Positions 16,052-24,955 of a stretch of 42,126 nucleotides of DNA are shown piece after piece (the stretch's first letter is position 1; every line of letters begins with the position of its first letter). The notes under the pieces were generated by a model. That model was not told where the DNA came from. It was given only the letters and a program-made list of their open reading frames with translations, and ran no database searches. The translations under genes were made by a program, and so were the position numbers. The stretch is from Fen-1308 sp035319125 (lineage in GTDB: Bacteria > Nitrospirota > Thermodesulfovibrionia > Thermodesulfovibrionales > Dissulfurispiraceae), in NCBI GenBank assembly GCA_035319125.1, contig DATHDG010000038.1, positions 1 through 42,126 of the forward strand, read 5' to 3'.

Positions 16052-17671
16052 ATGGCAAAAGAGAAAATCGTCGTCATTGATGACAGCCCCATTGTCAGGA
16101 AGCTAGCTGAGTTAGCCCTCGAAGAGGAAGGCTACAAGGTATATACGGCAGAAGATGGCGAAGAAGGGTTGCGGATATCGGAAGAGATAAGGCCTTCGGT
16201 CATCCTTGTCGACTTTATAATGCCTCGCATTAGTGGATATCAGTTCTGCAAATCTGCGCGTGAGAATGAGTTGCTAAAGGATATCCCAATTATTCTCATC
16301 ACCGGAAAGGGTGAGGATGTAGGCAAGAAATTCGAAGAGAAATTTGGTGTGGTTGATTACTTTATCAAACCGTTTAAGTCAGAAATGCTTGTTGAGAAGG
16401 TCAATTCTATAGTAAATGCGCAGAGGGTCTTGGCTGAATCCCCGGAATCTCATGTAGTTGCAGAAGAAGCTTCTATGCCTAAACATGATATTGAAACGCC
16501 TGTTTTTTCATTTGATGAAATGGCCACAGGAGAGGCAGCGGGAATTGCCGGTGTTGCAATGACTGGTTTGACCGAAGAGGCGGCAGAGCCTGTTCTCTCT
16601 CTTGCCGATGAAGAGAACGCCGGCGTTGCGGGTCTCGAAGAGCCATTAGGTTCTGATGCAATTGAGGAAATCCCTGAATTTTCTTTTGATTCTTTGGAAT
16701 CTAAGGAAGCGCCTGAACTTGAAAGCCATACGCTGGCTGATCCGGAACTCGCTTCTCATGAGTTTGATTTTAATCTGGAAGGATTGACACCACAGGATAT
16801 TGAATTGGTAGAAGAGCCAGAGGTTATTCCTCATAAAGCAGAAATACCTGCTGCATATGACTTTGACGCCATATATCAGTTTCAGCCTGCTGCAGCGGTT
16901 GAGGAATTGGCTGCATCATCACCAGCTTCTTTTGCCGGTCATAATATAACTCTAAGCGAAGATGAGATCGAAAGGGTTGTAAGAAGATGTTTTGCAGTAG
17001 AATTGCCCGTGCTGATCCAAAACAGTATGACTGACATTCTTAAACAGCATGGCGTAATCAAGCCGTCGACGATAGTGATTACGGGCAATCTTGATAGCAT
17101 CTGTGTATGCGAAGCGCTGATACTTGTTTCCAAACAGCAGTTGACTGGCAGATTTTTTGTGTTTTCAACGGGTGGCAGCGCTGAAGTCTATTTTGACAAA
17201 GGCAGGATTATTTATGCACTCACCAGCAGGAAAGGCAAGATCCTGATGACTGGCCAGTCGGTGGCGTCGTTGGAATCAAAAGAAAATATCCATGAGAGCA
17301 TATTAGAAACGCTGTCTTTAATCGGAGACCTTAAAACTGGCAACTTCTTTTTTGAAAAAATGTCCACACCAGCTGCACTTAGTGGTATCTCACAGGGCAA
17401 GAATGTTGTGTCTTTGTTACTGGAAAGCCTGAGACGGCGTTCTGATGTGGCTGAAATTATTGCGGGCAGCGTATTTATTAAGGGAATAAGCGATGCAGCT
17501 GCACATGAGTGCGGGCTGAATGAGGAGGAGGGAAGGATTTTCTCGCACGTCGATGGAAATAACAATGCCTCTCAGATAGCTTCGCGTGCAGGAATAGAAT
17601 TGTCTCAAGCGCTGAATATATTTGACAGATTAATTAAAGTCGGTGTGCTGAGATATCAAGGAGGAGTTTAA
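16052..17671 (+). CDS. Response regulator with REC and PATAN (DUF4388) domains
   Basis: A 539-residue signalling protein. Residues 1-125 form a receiver domain with the full site: D10, D11, D54 (phosphorylated), T84 and K106. A long acidic, Ala/Glu/Pro-rich linker (about 130-300) follows. From about residue 340 there is a PATAN/DUF4388 region (GNLDSICVCEALILVSKQQLTGRFFV, then EVYFDKGRIIYAL) and a C-terminal helical part ending DRLIKVGVLRYQGG. Related proteins in delta-proteobacteria and cyanobacteria (PatA-like) work with Chp-type chemosensory systems that steer type IV pili. GAGGAG precedes the ATG. It heads an operon with the next three genes; its stop overlaps the ATG of the next. Confidence 0.9.
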   Translation: MAKEKIVVIDDSPIVRKLAELALEEEGYKVYTAEDGEEGLRISEEIRPSVILVDFIMPRISGYQFCKSARENELLKDIPIILITGKGEDVGKKFEEKFGVVDYFIKPFKSEMLVEKVNSIVNAQRVLAESPESHVVAEEASMPKHDIETPVFSFDEMATGEAAGIAGVAMTGLTEEAAEPVLSLADEENAGVAGLEEPLGSDAIEEIPEFSFDSLESKEAPELESHTLADPELASHEFDFNLEGLTPQDIELVEEPEVIPHKAEIPAAYDFDAIYQFQPAAAVEELAASSPASFAGHNITLSEDEIERVVRRCFAVELPVLIQNSMTDILKQHGVIKPSTIVITGNLDSICVCEALILVSKQQLTGRFFVFSTGGSAEVYFDKGRIIYALTSRKGKILMTGQSVASLESKENIHESILETLSLIGDLKTGNFFFEKMSTPAALSGISQGKNVVSLLLESLRRRSDVAEIIAGSVFIKGISDAAAHECGLNEEEGRIFSHVDGNNNASQIASRAGIELSQALNIFDRLIKVGVLRYQGGV

Positions 17672-18036
17672 TGGCGAAGATTTTTATAGCCGAGGATAGC
17701 GCGACTGACCTGAAGTTTATAGAGTCCATTCTCTCTGACAAAGGCCATCAGATTAGCATAGCTATGGATGGTGAGGAGGCGGAAAAGATCATCAAGAGCC
17801 AACAGTTCGATGTCATTATTCTTGATGTTGTCATGCCTAAGAAGAACGGCTATCAGATCTGCCGCTGGATAAAGAGGGACGCAAAACTCAAAGATACTCC
17901 TGTTATAATGGTTACGTCAAAAAATCAGGAGGCAGATAAGCTTTGGGGCAAACAGCAGGGTGCAGACATTTATCTAACTAAACCTTACGAACCGAATGAA
18001 CTGCTTTTTGCAGTCAACAAATTTCTGAGCCGATGA
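17671..18036 (+). CDS. Stand-alone response regulator, PilH/CheY-like
   Basis: A single receiver domain of 121 residues with the acidic pocket E8, D9 and the phospho-acceptor D52 (ILDVVMP), and the switch residues in MVTSKNQ and LTKPY. The sequence WGKQQGAD is close to the PilH/PilG receivers of pilus chemosensory systems. It has no output domain, so it acts by docking. AGGAGG at 17658-17663 lies 7 bases before its ATG, and the gene overlaps the CheW gene by four bases. Confidence 0.93.
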   Translation: MAKIFIAEDSATDLKFIESILSDKGHQISIAMDGEEAEKIIKSQQFDVIILDVVMPKKNGYQICRWIKRDAKLKDTPVIMVTSKNQEADKLWGKQQGADIYLTKPYEPNELLFAVNKFLSR

Positions 18037-18443
18037 AAAAAGACGACATGCACGAAGGAGTAAAGGGCGAAAAAACCTATTGCGTTTTTGGCGTTGGGGA
18101 AAGGGAGTTCTTACTGCTTGCGGAGGATGTCAGAGAGGTTGTTGATATAGCAAGAATATTCCCGATTCCTGGTGCTCCTGATTATGTCTATGGCGCCCTG
18201 CCTTTAAGAGGTAAAATCATACCGGCAGTAGACCTGTCCAAGATATACCCTATCGAAAAGCCATCTTATACTGCTCCTAAGTTGCTAATTATCGATGTTG
18301 AGAATGAAAACATAGGATTCCTCTCAGAAACTTCTCCCTTTTTCGTGACTTTTGATGACGACATAGTAGTTGATGATCTGATCGACATCAGAAATTTCTT
18401 CGAGACTTACCGTATCAAGACTATGGGCTATGGGAAAAACTGA
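18033..18443 (+). CDS. CheW-like coupling protein
   Basis: A 136-residue CheW-domain protein that links a chemoreceptor to the CheA kinase. The fold is seen in YCVFGVGEREFLLLAEDVREVVDIARIFPIPGAPDYVYGALPLRGKIIPAVDL. It lies between the receiver and cheA genes and overlaps both by a few bases, so it is made with the kinase. The acidic stretch TFDDDIVVDDLID after residue 105 is unusual. Confidence 0.92.
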   Translation: MKKDDMHEGVKGEKTYCVFGVGEREFLLLAEDVREVVDIARIFPIPGAPDYVYGALPLRGKIIPAVDLSKIYPIEKPSYTAPKLLIIDVENENIGFLSETSPFFVTFDDDIVVDDLIDIRNFFETYRIKTMGYGKN

Positions 18444-20871
18444 CCGATCTGAGCTTCTGGAGTATTTTCTCGCCGAGGCTGAAGACTACTTAAACATTCT
18501 TAGCCGAGGTATCCCGCAACTCTCAACTGCAACTAACAGGAGCGCTCTTTTAGAGGAGCTATTCAGAGCCGCTCATACGCTGAAGGGCGCTGCCGCAATT
18601 GTGAAACTTACTGTTACCAGCCAGCTGGCTCATTCTATGGAGGATATTCTTGAAACTTTCAAGAACCGAAGGCTGAAGGTTGACAAGGACGTTGTCGAAT
18701 TGCTGATTTCCATGCTGGACGCCATAGCGGCTATCGTGCGAGATATTTCCGCCGGTAAAAGAGAAACTGAAGGAGTGGATAAGAAGTTTAGTGATCGAGT
18801 TGCAGAAGTGCTTGCCCGCGCATCAGGACCTGCAATAAGCGACGAAGAATTAGAGGCTGAAGTCGAACGTGCAGAGGAGGCTCTTACCTCATCCGAGACC
18901 ATAGTTCCAGATTTAGAGCCTGCTGTTCACATAGCTGCTTTTGAACAACCGGCGCCCAGTTCAGCGAGTATTGCCGGGATTGTATCAGACAGAAAAGACA
19001 TCATCAAGCCTGTTGAGAAGATAGAAGATCTTCCAGGCAGGAGGAAAGATGATGTGGAGTATTTCTTCGGAAACTTCGTTAGAATTGACCTCAGGAAGAT
19101 TGAGGATATGTTTAACCTCATTAGCGAAGTCACTATAATGAAGAACGCCATGATGAAGAAAACAAAGGGAGCCGGAGAAATTTCAGAGGCAGTGCTTTTT
19201 GCGGGCAGAAAGCTCCTGGAAGAGGTGAATTCATTTTCTGAGCGCCATGCATTTACAATAACAGAAAATGTTAAATACGCAGACCCTCTTTTCTCTGAAT
19301 TCGGTGAACTGCAATTTGACCGTTATGATGAGCAAAACCTTTTCTCCAGAAAACTCCAGGAGATGACCGAAGATATTACCGAAGCGTTGAAAGAGTTAAT
19401 GCAGTTTTATGGCGATTTCCAGGAAGATATTAAGTCACTCGATAAGACTGTACGCTTCCTGAGGTCGGACTTGTCAGAGTCGAGAATGATTGATATCGGC
19501 AGGCTCTTTCAACGATTCGTCAGGCCTATTAAAGAGCTTGCAAAGGAGTATGATAAACGGATAGACTTTCAAATTTCAGGCCAGAGTACAAAGATAGACC
19601 GTGTTATTTTTGAAAACCTCTTTGACCCGCTTATGCATATGATCAGAAATTGTGTAAGCCACGGCATAGAAAGAGGCGATGAGCGCATTAAATGCGGCAA
19701 GCGAAAAGACGGCATGATTTCTCTGTCTGCGCGGCGTGAAGGAATTAATATCATCATAGAAATTAAAGATGACGGTGCTGGCATAGATGCAGATAAGGTC
19801 CTGGAAGCGGCGATAAATCAGGGTCTCGTTAAGTCTGATGCAAAGCTCTCACGTGAAGAGATACTTGCACTTATATTTTTGCCCGGCTTCTCGACTGCTG
19901 GAGGGACTGATATGACTTCCGGCAGAGGCGTAGGAATGAACGCAGTCCGCAGGCAGATAGCCAATATAAATGGTACGCTTGAAATGAGCACTGAAGTCGG
20001 CAAGGGCACAACATTTCGTATCAAAGTCCCTTCATCCCTGGCTGTTAATAACGTCATAGTATTTGCTTACGGAGAAATAGAATTTGTCATGCCGACAAGT
20101 CTTGTAGAAGAAGTGGTTCAGTACGAGCCAGTTGAGACCCAGTCTGACGATTCTGTAGAAACTGTAACTATGGTTAATTACCGCGGTACTCCAATTCAAG
20201 CAAAGAGATTGTCAGACATTTTTTATATATCAGGTAATGGACATGCTGACAAGAAAGATAATTTTGTTATTGTCTGCAGCATTTCCAATAGAAAAGTTGG
20301 GCTTGTAGTAGATAATGTATTGTTCCAGGAAGAAGCCATCATTAAACCAGTCAATCGTTTTCTTGAAGGGCTTACAATATATTCTGGCGTTACTATTTCG
20401 GGTGAAGGCAAAGTTCGTCTGGTACTCAATCCGCTGAAAGTCTTCGAGGAGGAAACGAGGACCTTCATGATTACGCCGCCAGAAGTCGATAATTTTGAAG
20501 GTAGGCGCGTTCTTGTTGTCGATGATTCACTGAGCGTAAGGAAATACCTAAGCTCTTTCTTGACGGCAAGGAATCTCAGGGTTCTGGCTGCCGCTAATGG
20601 TAGTGAGGCGTTAAAGACACTTGAAGAAAACGAAGTTGATCTGATTATCACTGACCTTGAAATGCCGATCATGCACGGTTATGAGCTTGTCAGCCGTTTG
20701 AAAGCTTCAAGTCGATGGAGCGGAATTCCAGTCATTGTCTTGACATCCCGCAGTACGGAGAAACATAAAGAGAAGGCTCTGGAACTTGGCGCGGATGAGT
20801 ATCTCGTGAAGCCATTCGATGAAAATAATCTTATGAGCTGTCTCCGGAAATTTTCATTACTGCCTGCTTGA
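18430..20871 (+). CDS. CheA-type hybrid histidine kinase with C-terminal receiver
   Basis: An 813-residue kinase. The HPt domain (1-105) has the phospho-accepting His49 in RAAHTLKGAA. A linker follows, then the dimer region, then the ATPase with the N box (MHMIRNCVSHGIE), G1 (DDGAGID) and G2 (GRGVGMNAVRR) boxes at about 395-525. A CheW-like regulatory domain (about 535-670) and a receiver domain (about 690-810; VVDDSLSVRKYLSS, phospho-Asp in ITDLEMP) follow. The P2 docking domain of E. coli CheA is not evident. The REC tail is typical of Frz/Chp/PilChp kinases rather than flagellar CheA. No CheR or CheB methyl enzymes are next to it. Confidence 0.94.
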   Translation: MGKTDRSELLEYFLAEAEDYLNILSRGIPQLSTATNRSALLEELFRAAHTLKGAAAIVKLTVTSQLAHSMEDILETFKNRRLKVDKDVVELLISMLDAIAAIVRDISAGKRETEGVDKKFSDRVAEVLARASGPAISDEELEAEVERAEEALTSSETIVPDLEPAVHIAAFEQPAPSSASIAGIVSDRKDIIKPVEKIEDLPGRRKDDVEYFFGNFVRIDLRKIEDMFNLISEVTIMKNAMMKKTKGAGEISEAVLFAGRKLLEEVNSFSERHAFTITENVKYADPLFSEFGELQFDRYDEQNLFSRKLQEMTEDITEALKELMQFYGDFQEDIKSLDKTVRFLRSDLSESRMIDIGRLFQRFVRPIKELAKEYDKRIDFQISGQSTKIDRVIFENLFDPLMHMIRNCVSHGIERGDERIKCGKRKDGMISLSARREGINIIIEIKDDGAGIDADKVLEAAINQGLVKSDAKLSREEILALIFLPGFSTAGGTDMTSGRGVGMNAVRRQIANINGTLEMSTEVGKGTTFRIKVPSSLAVNNVIVFAYGEIEFVMPTSLVEEVVQYEPVETQSDDSVETVTMVNYRGTPIQAKRLSDIFYISGNGHADKKDNFVIVCSISNRKVGLVVDNVLFQEEAIIKPVNRFLEGLTIYSGVTISGEGKVRLVLNPLKVFEEETRTFMITPPEVDNFEGRRVLVVDDSLSVRKYLSSFLTARNLRVLAAANGSEALKTLEENEVDLIITDLEMPIMHGYELVSRLKASSRWSGIPVIVLTSRSTEKHKEKALELGADEYLVKPFDENNLMSCLRKFSLLPA

Positions 20872-20891
20872 GAGTTAGCCTGATGTTTAAT

Positions 20892-20928
20892 AAAAAAAGG
20901 CCGGTTGTAGGTCAACCGGCCTTTTTTT
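20892..20928. terminator. Bidirectional rho-independent terminator
   Basis: A seven-A run (20892-20898), the arm GGCCGGTTG (20899-20907), a five-base loop, the arm CAACCGGCC (20913-20921) and a seven-T run (20922-20928) form a symmetric terminator. It serves both the kinase operon on the plus strand and the chemoreceptor gene on the minus strand. Confidence 0.95.
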
Positions 20929-20936
20929 ATTGGCAA

Positions 20937-22748
20937 TTAGAATTTAAAACGTGCTGTTGAAGTCAGAAGAGACTTAGAAGAATCAGACAATACCGTAGAG
21001 ATTTCAGTCAGGTCATGAACAATATTCAAGACCTCCTGAGATATACGCTGGACTTCTTCCATTGATAGAGAGACTTTAGTAGTGATGCCTTTTTGCTCAT
21101 TAGTAGCCGAATCGATCTCTGTTGTTATTGAGCCGATATTCTTGATGATAGTTTCAATCTGTCCAAAAATAGTGCCGGTATCGCTAGCCATATTAGTCTC
21201 CATCTCGACATAATTTGTTTCCTCTTCGAGATGCTTTGTTACAGTGGCGGCTTCGGTCTGAATTGCTCCGATGATGTCAGTAATTTGTTTTGTAGACTTG
21301 GACGATCTTTCAGCCAATCCTCTGATTTCGTCTGCTATTATGACAAAGCCTTTGCCTTGCTCACCGGCTCGGGCTGCTTCTATTGATGCATTGAGTGCCA
21401 GGAGGTTTGTTCTATTAGCGATTTCAGATATCAACTGAGAGATAATACCGATTTCCATTAGCTTCTCGGCCAGCAGCTTCATCCTCTTATTTATGGCTTG
21501 TACTGTTACTCTGATGAGCTGCATTCCATTGATAGAGTCCGACACTATTTTGCCACCTCTATTGATAGCGGTGAACGCATCTTCTGATATCCGCTGCGCA
21601 ACTTTAGTCTTTTCAGCTATCTGACCAGCTGAATCAGCCGACGCCTTGACCGCTTCCGAGGCTGTCTTAACTTCAGTCTTTTGCATATCGGCGCCTGTCT
21701 CCAATTTTGCAATGATATCGGCAAGGGACTGGCTGCTGTTATTCGCCCCTTCAGCAGATTCCTTAACCGCCTTGATATGGACTGCAAGCCCTTCGACCAT
21801 CAGGTTGAATGCGTCAGCCAGCGATCCGAAAATATCAGGGGTAACCTCAGCCGTCTGCGACAAGTCTCCTTCCGAAGCAGCACTCAAGATGTTGAGGAAT
21901 CTGATGATGTCATTCTGCATCTTCTTCCTCTCCTCTTCCGTCTGAATCAGAACAGTCATTCTATCCATGGTTTCATTGAATGTTTCTGCTATATCATAGA
22001 ATTCATCACGGGAATTGATTTTTATCCTGTCTGCGTAGTTACCTTTCTTGACATTATTGATGACAGTTTCAATGGCTGAAAGGGGTTTGACTATGACAGC
22101 ACGTACCCACACCAGGTTGATGATAAGCAAAAGAATTATACCAATGCCGGTAGCAATCAATACGACATTTCTAACTGTAGCTATTTGTGTCTTTACATCG
22201 TCAACGTAAATTCCGCTTCCGATAATCCATCCCCATGGTTGATAGAGCTTGACATAGGATATTTTTGGGACAGGTTTTGTTTGACCCGGCCTCGGCCAAT
22301 CGTAATCCACAAATCCGCTGCCTTTCTCTTTGCATACGTTGACCATTGCTACAAACAGTTTTTTGCCGTTGGGGTCTTTATAATCGTTCAGGTCCTTGCC
22401 ATCCAGTTGAGGCTGAGTCGGATGCATTATCATAATCGGCTGCATATCGTTGATCCAGAAATACTCGTCTTTTTTATAGCGGAGTTCTTTTATCCTGGCA
22501 ACGGCACGCTTTTGCGCTTCTTCAATGCTGAACTCGCCCTTTTTTGCACGGGCATCATATTCATATATCAGATTATAAGCTATATCAACAACACTCTCCG
22601 TCTGGCTTCTTTTTTCCTCCATAATTCTTGAAGCCAAAAGCGGCAAGAAATAAAGGCTTATGCCGAGGATCAGCACAAGAATAGTAAAGAGGGACATACT
22701 TATGACCTTGGTTGATATTTTCCAATTCTTATAATTTAATATCGACAT
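20937..22748 (-). CDS. Methyl-accepting chemotaxis protein with sCache ligand domain
   Basis: A 603-residue membrane receptor. Residues 12-38 are the first membrane helix. A periplasmic single Cache domain (about 40-185; WINDMQPIMIMHPTQPQLDGKDL, then GSGFVDYDWPRPG, then GWIIGSGIYVDDV) binds a small ligand; close relatives take small organic acids, but the ligand here is unknown. A second membrane helix (about 187-208), a HAMP domain and the cytoplasmic coiled coil with the hairpin tip ISEIANRTNLLALNASIEAARAGE follow. The start at 22748 has GGAGGGG ahead. No C-terminal pentapeptide for CheR is seen. It faces the CheA operon tail to tail and is probably its input. Confidence 0.95.
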   Translation of the reverse strand: MSILNYKNWKISTKVISMSLFTILVLILGISLYFLPLLASRIMEEKRSQTESVVDIAYNLIYEYDARAKKGEFSIEEAQKRAVARIKELRYKKDEYFWINDMQPIMIMHPTQPQLDGKDLNDYKDPNGKKLFVAMVNVCKEKGSGFVDYDWPRPGQTKPVPKISYVKLYQPWGWIIGSGIYVDDVKTQIATVRNVVLIATGIGIILLLIINLVWVRAVIVKPLSAIETVINNVKKGNYADRIKINSRDEFYDIAETFNETMDRMTVLIQTEEERKKMQNDIIRFLNILSAASEGDLSQTAEVTPDIFGSLADAFNLMVEGLAVHIKAVKESAEGANNSSQSLADIIAKLETGADMQKTEVKTASEAVKASADSAGQIAEKTKVAQRISEDAFTAINRGGKIVSDSINGMQLIRVTVQAINKRMKLLAEKLMEIGIISQLISEIANRTNLLALNASIEAARAGEQGKGFVIIADEIRGLAERSSKSTKQITDIIGAIQTEAATVTKHLEEETNYVEMETNMASDTGTIFGQIETIIKNIGSITTEIDSATNEQKGITTKVSLSMEEVQRISQEVLNIVHDLTEISTVLSDSSKSLLTSTARFKF

Positions 22749-22903
22749 GAGGTCCCCTCCGCAAAACAGAAATATTATGTAGCCACATATTCTCTCCTCA
22801 CTATAAATAATTTAAGAAAAGAACTGCGAATTAAAACCAATAAGCCAAATCCTACATTAACGTCATATGTTTGTCAATGAAAGAACCTGAAAATTGCAGG
22901 TTA

Positions 22904-24799
22904 TCAATCCTCAAATGTAACACGCAACACTTCTTCGATAGATGTGACACCCTCGATAACTTTTTTGGCGCCGCTCTTGCGAAGAGTGGATAACCCCAGA
23001 TTCATGGCTTCACGCTTAATATCAATGGCAGACGCTCCCTGGAGTATCAACTCTTTAAGCTCATCTTTTACAGGCATTATTTCGTAAAGGGCTATTCTGC
23101 CCCGATAGCCGGTGTTATTGCAATGGGAGCAGCCTGCACCGCGATAGCATTTAAATTGGCCGATTTCGTCTGCAGGGAACCCCATTTTGAAAAGTGTGGT
23201 GTCACTCACCTTGTGTTCTTCCTTGCACTCGGGACAAATCTTTCGTGCCAGCCTTTGAGCTACAATGAGAATTACAGAGGAAGAAACCAGGAAGGGCTCT
23301 ATGCCCATGTTTACAAGCCTGGTTATAGTGCTCGGCGCGTCGTTGGTGTGGAGTGTGCTTAGCACCAGATGACCTGTAAGGGCCGCTTTAATTGCAATTT
23401 CAGCGGTTTCGAAATCTCTTATTTCTCCTACCATTATGATGTCAGGGTCCTGTCTGAGGAAGGATCGCAGCGAGGCCGCAAATGTCAGTCCTATTTCATC
23501 TTTCATTTGCACCTGGTTGATGCCGAAGAAGTTATATTCCACCGGGTCTTCAGCGGTCATTATGTTTACACCGGGCTTATTTAATCTCTGCAGGGCTGAA
23601 TATAGCGTTGTTGTTTTACCACTTCCGGTTGGTCCGGTAACCAGTATCATTCCATAGGGCTTTTCAACGGCTTCGAGAAAGTCTACAAGCGGCTTTTCGT
23701 CAAATCCGAGCTTCGATAGATCTAATTGCAAACTGGACTTATCAAGAATTCTGAGCACTACTTTTTCGCCGTATAGAGTGGGCAAGGTAGAAACGCGGAA
23801 ATCAACCTCTTTTTTCTTTCCGAATTTCAGCTTAATCCTGCCATCCTGAGGCAATCGTCTTTCAGAAATATCCAAATGCGCCATTATCTTAACTCTGGAA
23901 ATTATGGCGTTCTTAATCTTTGTGGGCAGCCTGAGACCGGAATGCAAAACCCCATCAACCCTATATCTTACCCTCAGCATTTCTTCAGACGGCTCGATAT
24001 GTATATCGCTTGCCCTGGATTTGAGGGCATTAAATAAGACATTATTGACAAGTTTAATAATAGGGGCATCGACATCGACCTTCCCCAAAGCATCTTCTTC
24101 ATCTTCAATAACAGTAATTTCGTCCAGTGCGCTGCCGATAACTTTTGACAGATCTTCTTCAACGAAGGTTTTTTCTTCAGAAAGCTCACGGTCTTCATCG
24201 AGCTTCTCATCCGCTAAATAATTCATCTCCTGAATGAAGGCTCGGTCCTCGGCAACATTCTTTTCTTCATCTGCTGTTGCCTGGGAAAGTGCAGTCTGCC
24301 CGCCATTCTGCCCCGGAATATATCGGGGCATGGATATTCTTCTGGATGAGTCTATCTTATCACTTGACGAATATTGGGCTTCCACAGCATCCATTATTGC
24401 TGATTCGGAAGCGACATACAGTCGCAGCTTCATACCGGTAAGAAAGCGAATATGATCTATTGCGAAGTTATTGGAAGGGTCTGCAACTGCAACTTTCAGT
24501 TCGCCGGCTGTGTAGGAAAGCGGAATAAGCTGGCATTTCTTGGCGGTTTCATATGGAACAAGCTTTAATGCCGTTTTATCTATTGTAGTGGCGGCAATAT
24601 TGACAGGCGGGACCCCATATTGCTTGCTTAAAATCATTGTAAGACTCTCTTCGCTGATGAATTTTAGCTTCAGCAGCACCGTACTCAGTTTCTGCCTGTC
24701 TCTCTTTTGGACCTTTAGTGCTTCGAGAAGCTGTTCCTCAGTAATCAGCTTAGACTGCAGAAGTAAATCGCCAAGCGAAGATGCCCCTACAATACCCAT
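22904..24799 (-). CDS. pilB: Type IV pilus assembly ATPase PilB
   Basis: A 631-residue hexameric motor ATPase of the PilB/GspE family that drives pilus extension. The N-terminal MshEN-type domain (about 1-150) begins GASSLGDLLLQSKLI. Between about 160 and 230 there is a long acidic insert rich in Glu and Asp. The catalytic part has Walker A GPTGSGKTT at 389-397, the Asp box, the Walker B region DPDIIMVGEIRD and the His box. Near the C terminus a zinc site uses CPEC and CSHC pairs. The start lacks a clear ribosome site. No other pil genes are in the window; the place next to a Chp-like kinase system suggests pilus control. Confidence 0.93.
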   Translation of the reverse strand: MGIVGASSLGDLLLQSKLITEEQLLEALKVQKRDRQKLSTVLLKLKFISEESLTMILSKQYGVPPVNIAATTIDKTALKLVPYETAKKCQLIPLSYTAGELKVAVADPSNNFAIDHIRFLTGMKLRLYVASESAIMDAVEAQYSSSDKIDSSRRISMPRYIPGQNGGQTALSQATADEEKNVAEDRAFIQEMNYLADEKLDEDRELSEEKTFVEEDLSKVIGSALDEITVIEDEEDALGKVDVDAPIIKLVNNVLFNALKSRASDIHIEPSEEMLRVRYRVDGVLHSGLRLPTKIKNAIISRVKIMAHLDISERRLPQDGRIKLKFGKKKEVDFRVSTLPTLYGEKVVLRILDKSSLQLDLSKLGFDEKPLVDFLEAVEKPYGMILVTGPTGSGKTTTLYSALQRLNKPGVNIMTAEDPVEYNFFGINQVQMKDEIGLTFAASLRSFLRQDPDIIMVGEIRDFETAEIAIKAALTGHLVLSTLHTNDAPSTITRLVNMGIEPFLVSSSVILIVAQRLARKICPECKEEHKVSDTTLFKMGFPADEIGQFKCYRGAGCSHCNNTGYRGRIALYEIMPVKDELKELILQGASAIDIKREAMNLGLSTLRKSGAKKVIEGVTSIEEVLRVTFED

Positions 24800-24867
24800 A
24801 GATTACAATAACTCAATCCCGATATATTGTCAAACATGTATAGTATATCGGGAAATTTTGCAAAACC

Positions 24868-24896
24868 TTGACAGTGCTTGCCCTGAAAGTGACAAT
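24868..24896 (+). promoter_or_regulatory. Possible promoter of the solute-binding lipoprotein gene
   Basis: TTGACA (24868-24873) is followed after 17 bases by GACAAT (24891-24896). The start codon lies about 60 bases downstream. The -10 box is only four of six, so the call is tentative. Confidence 0.4.
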
Positions 24897-24955
24897 ATAC
24901 TGTATTGCAAGTATTACTTGAAGATGTGATTAATCAATAGCATGAGGGGGCAAAT

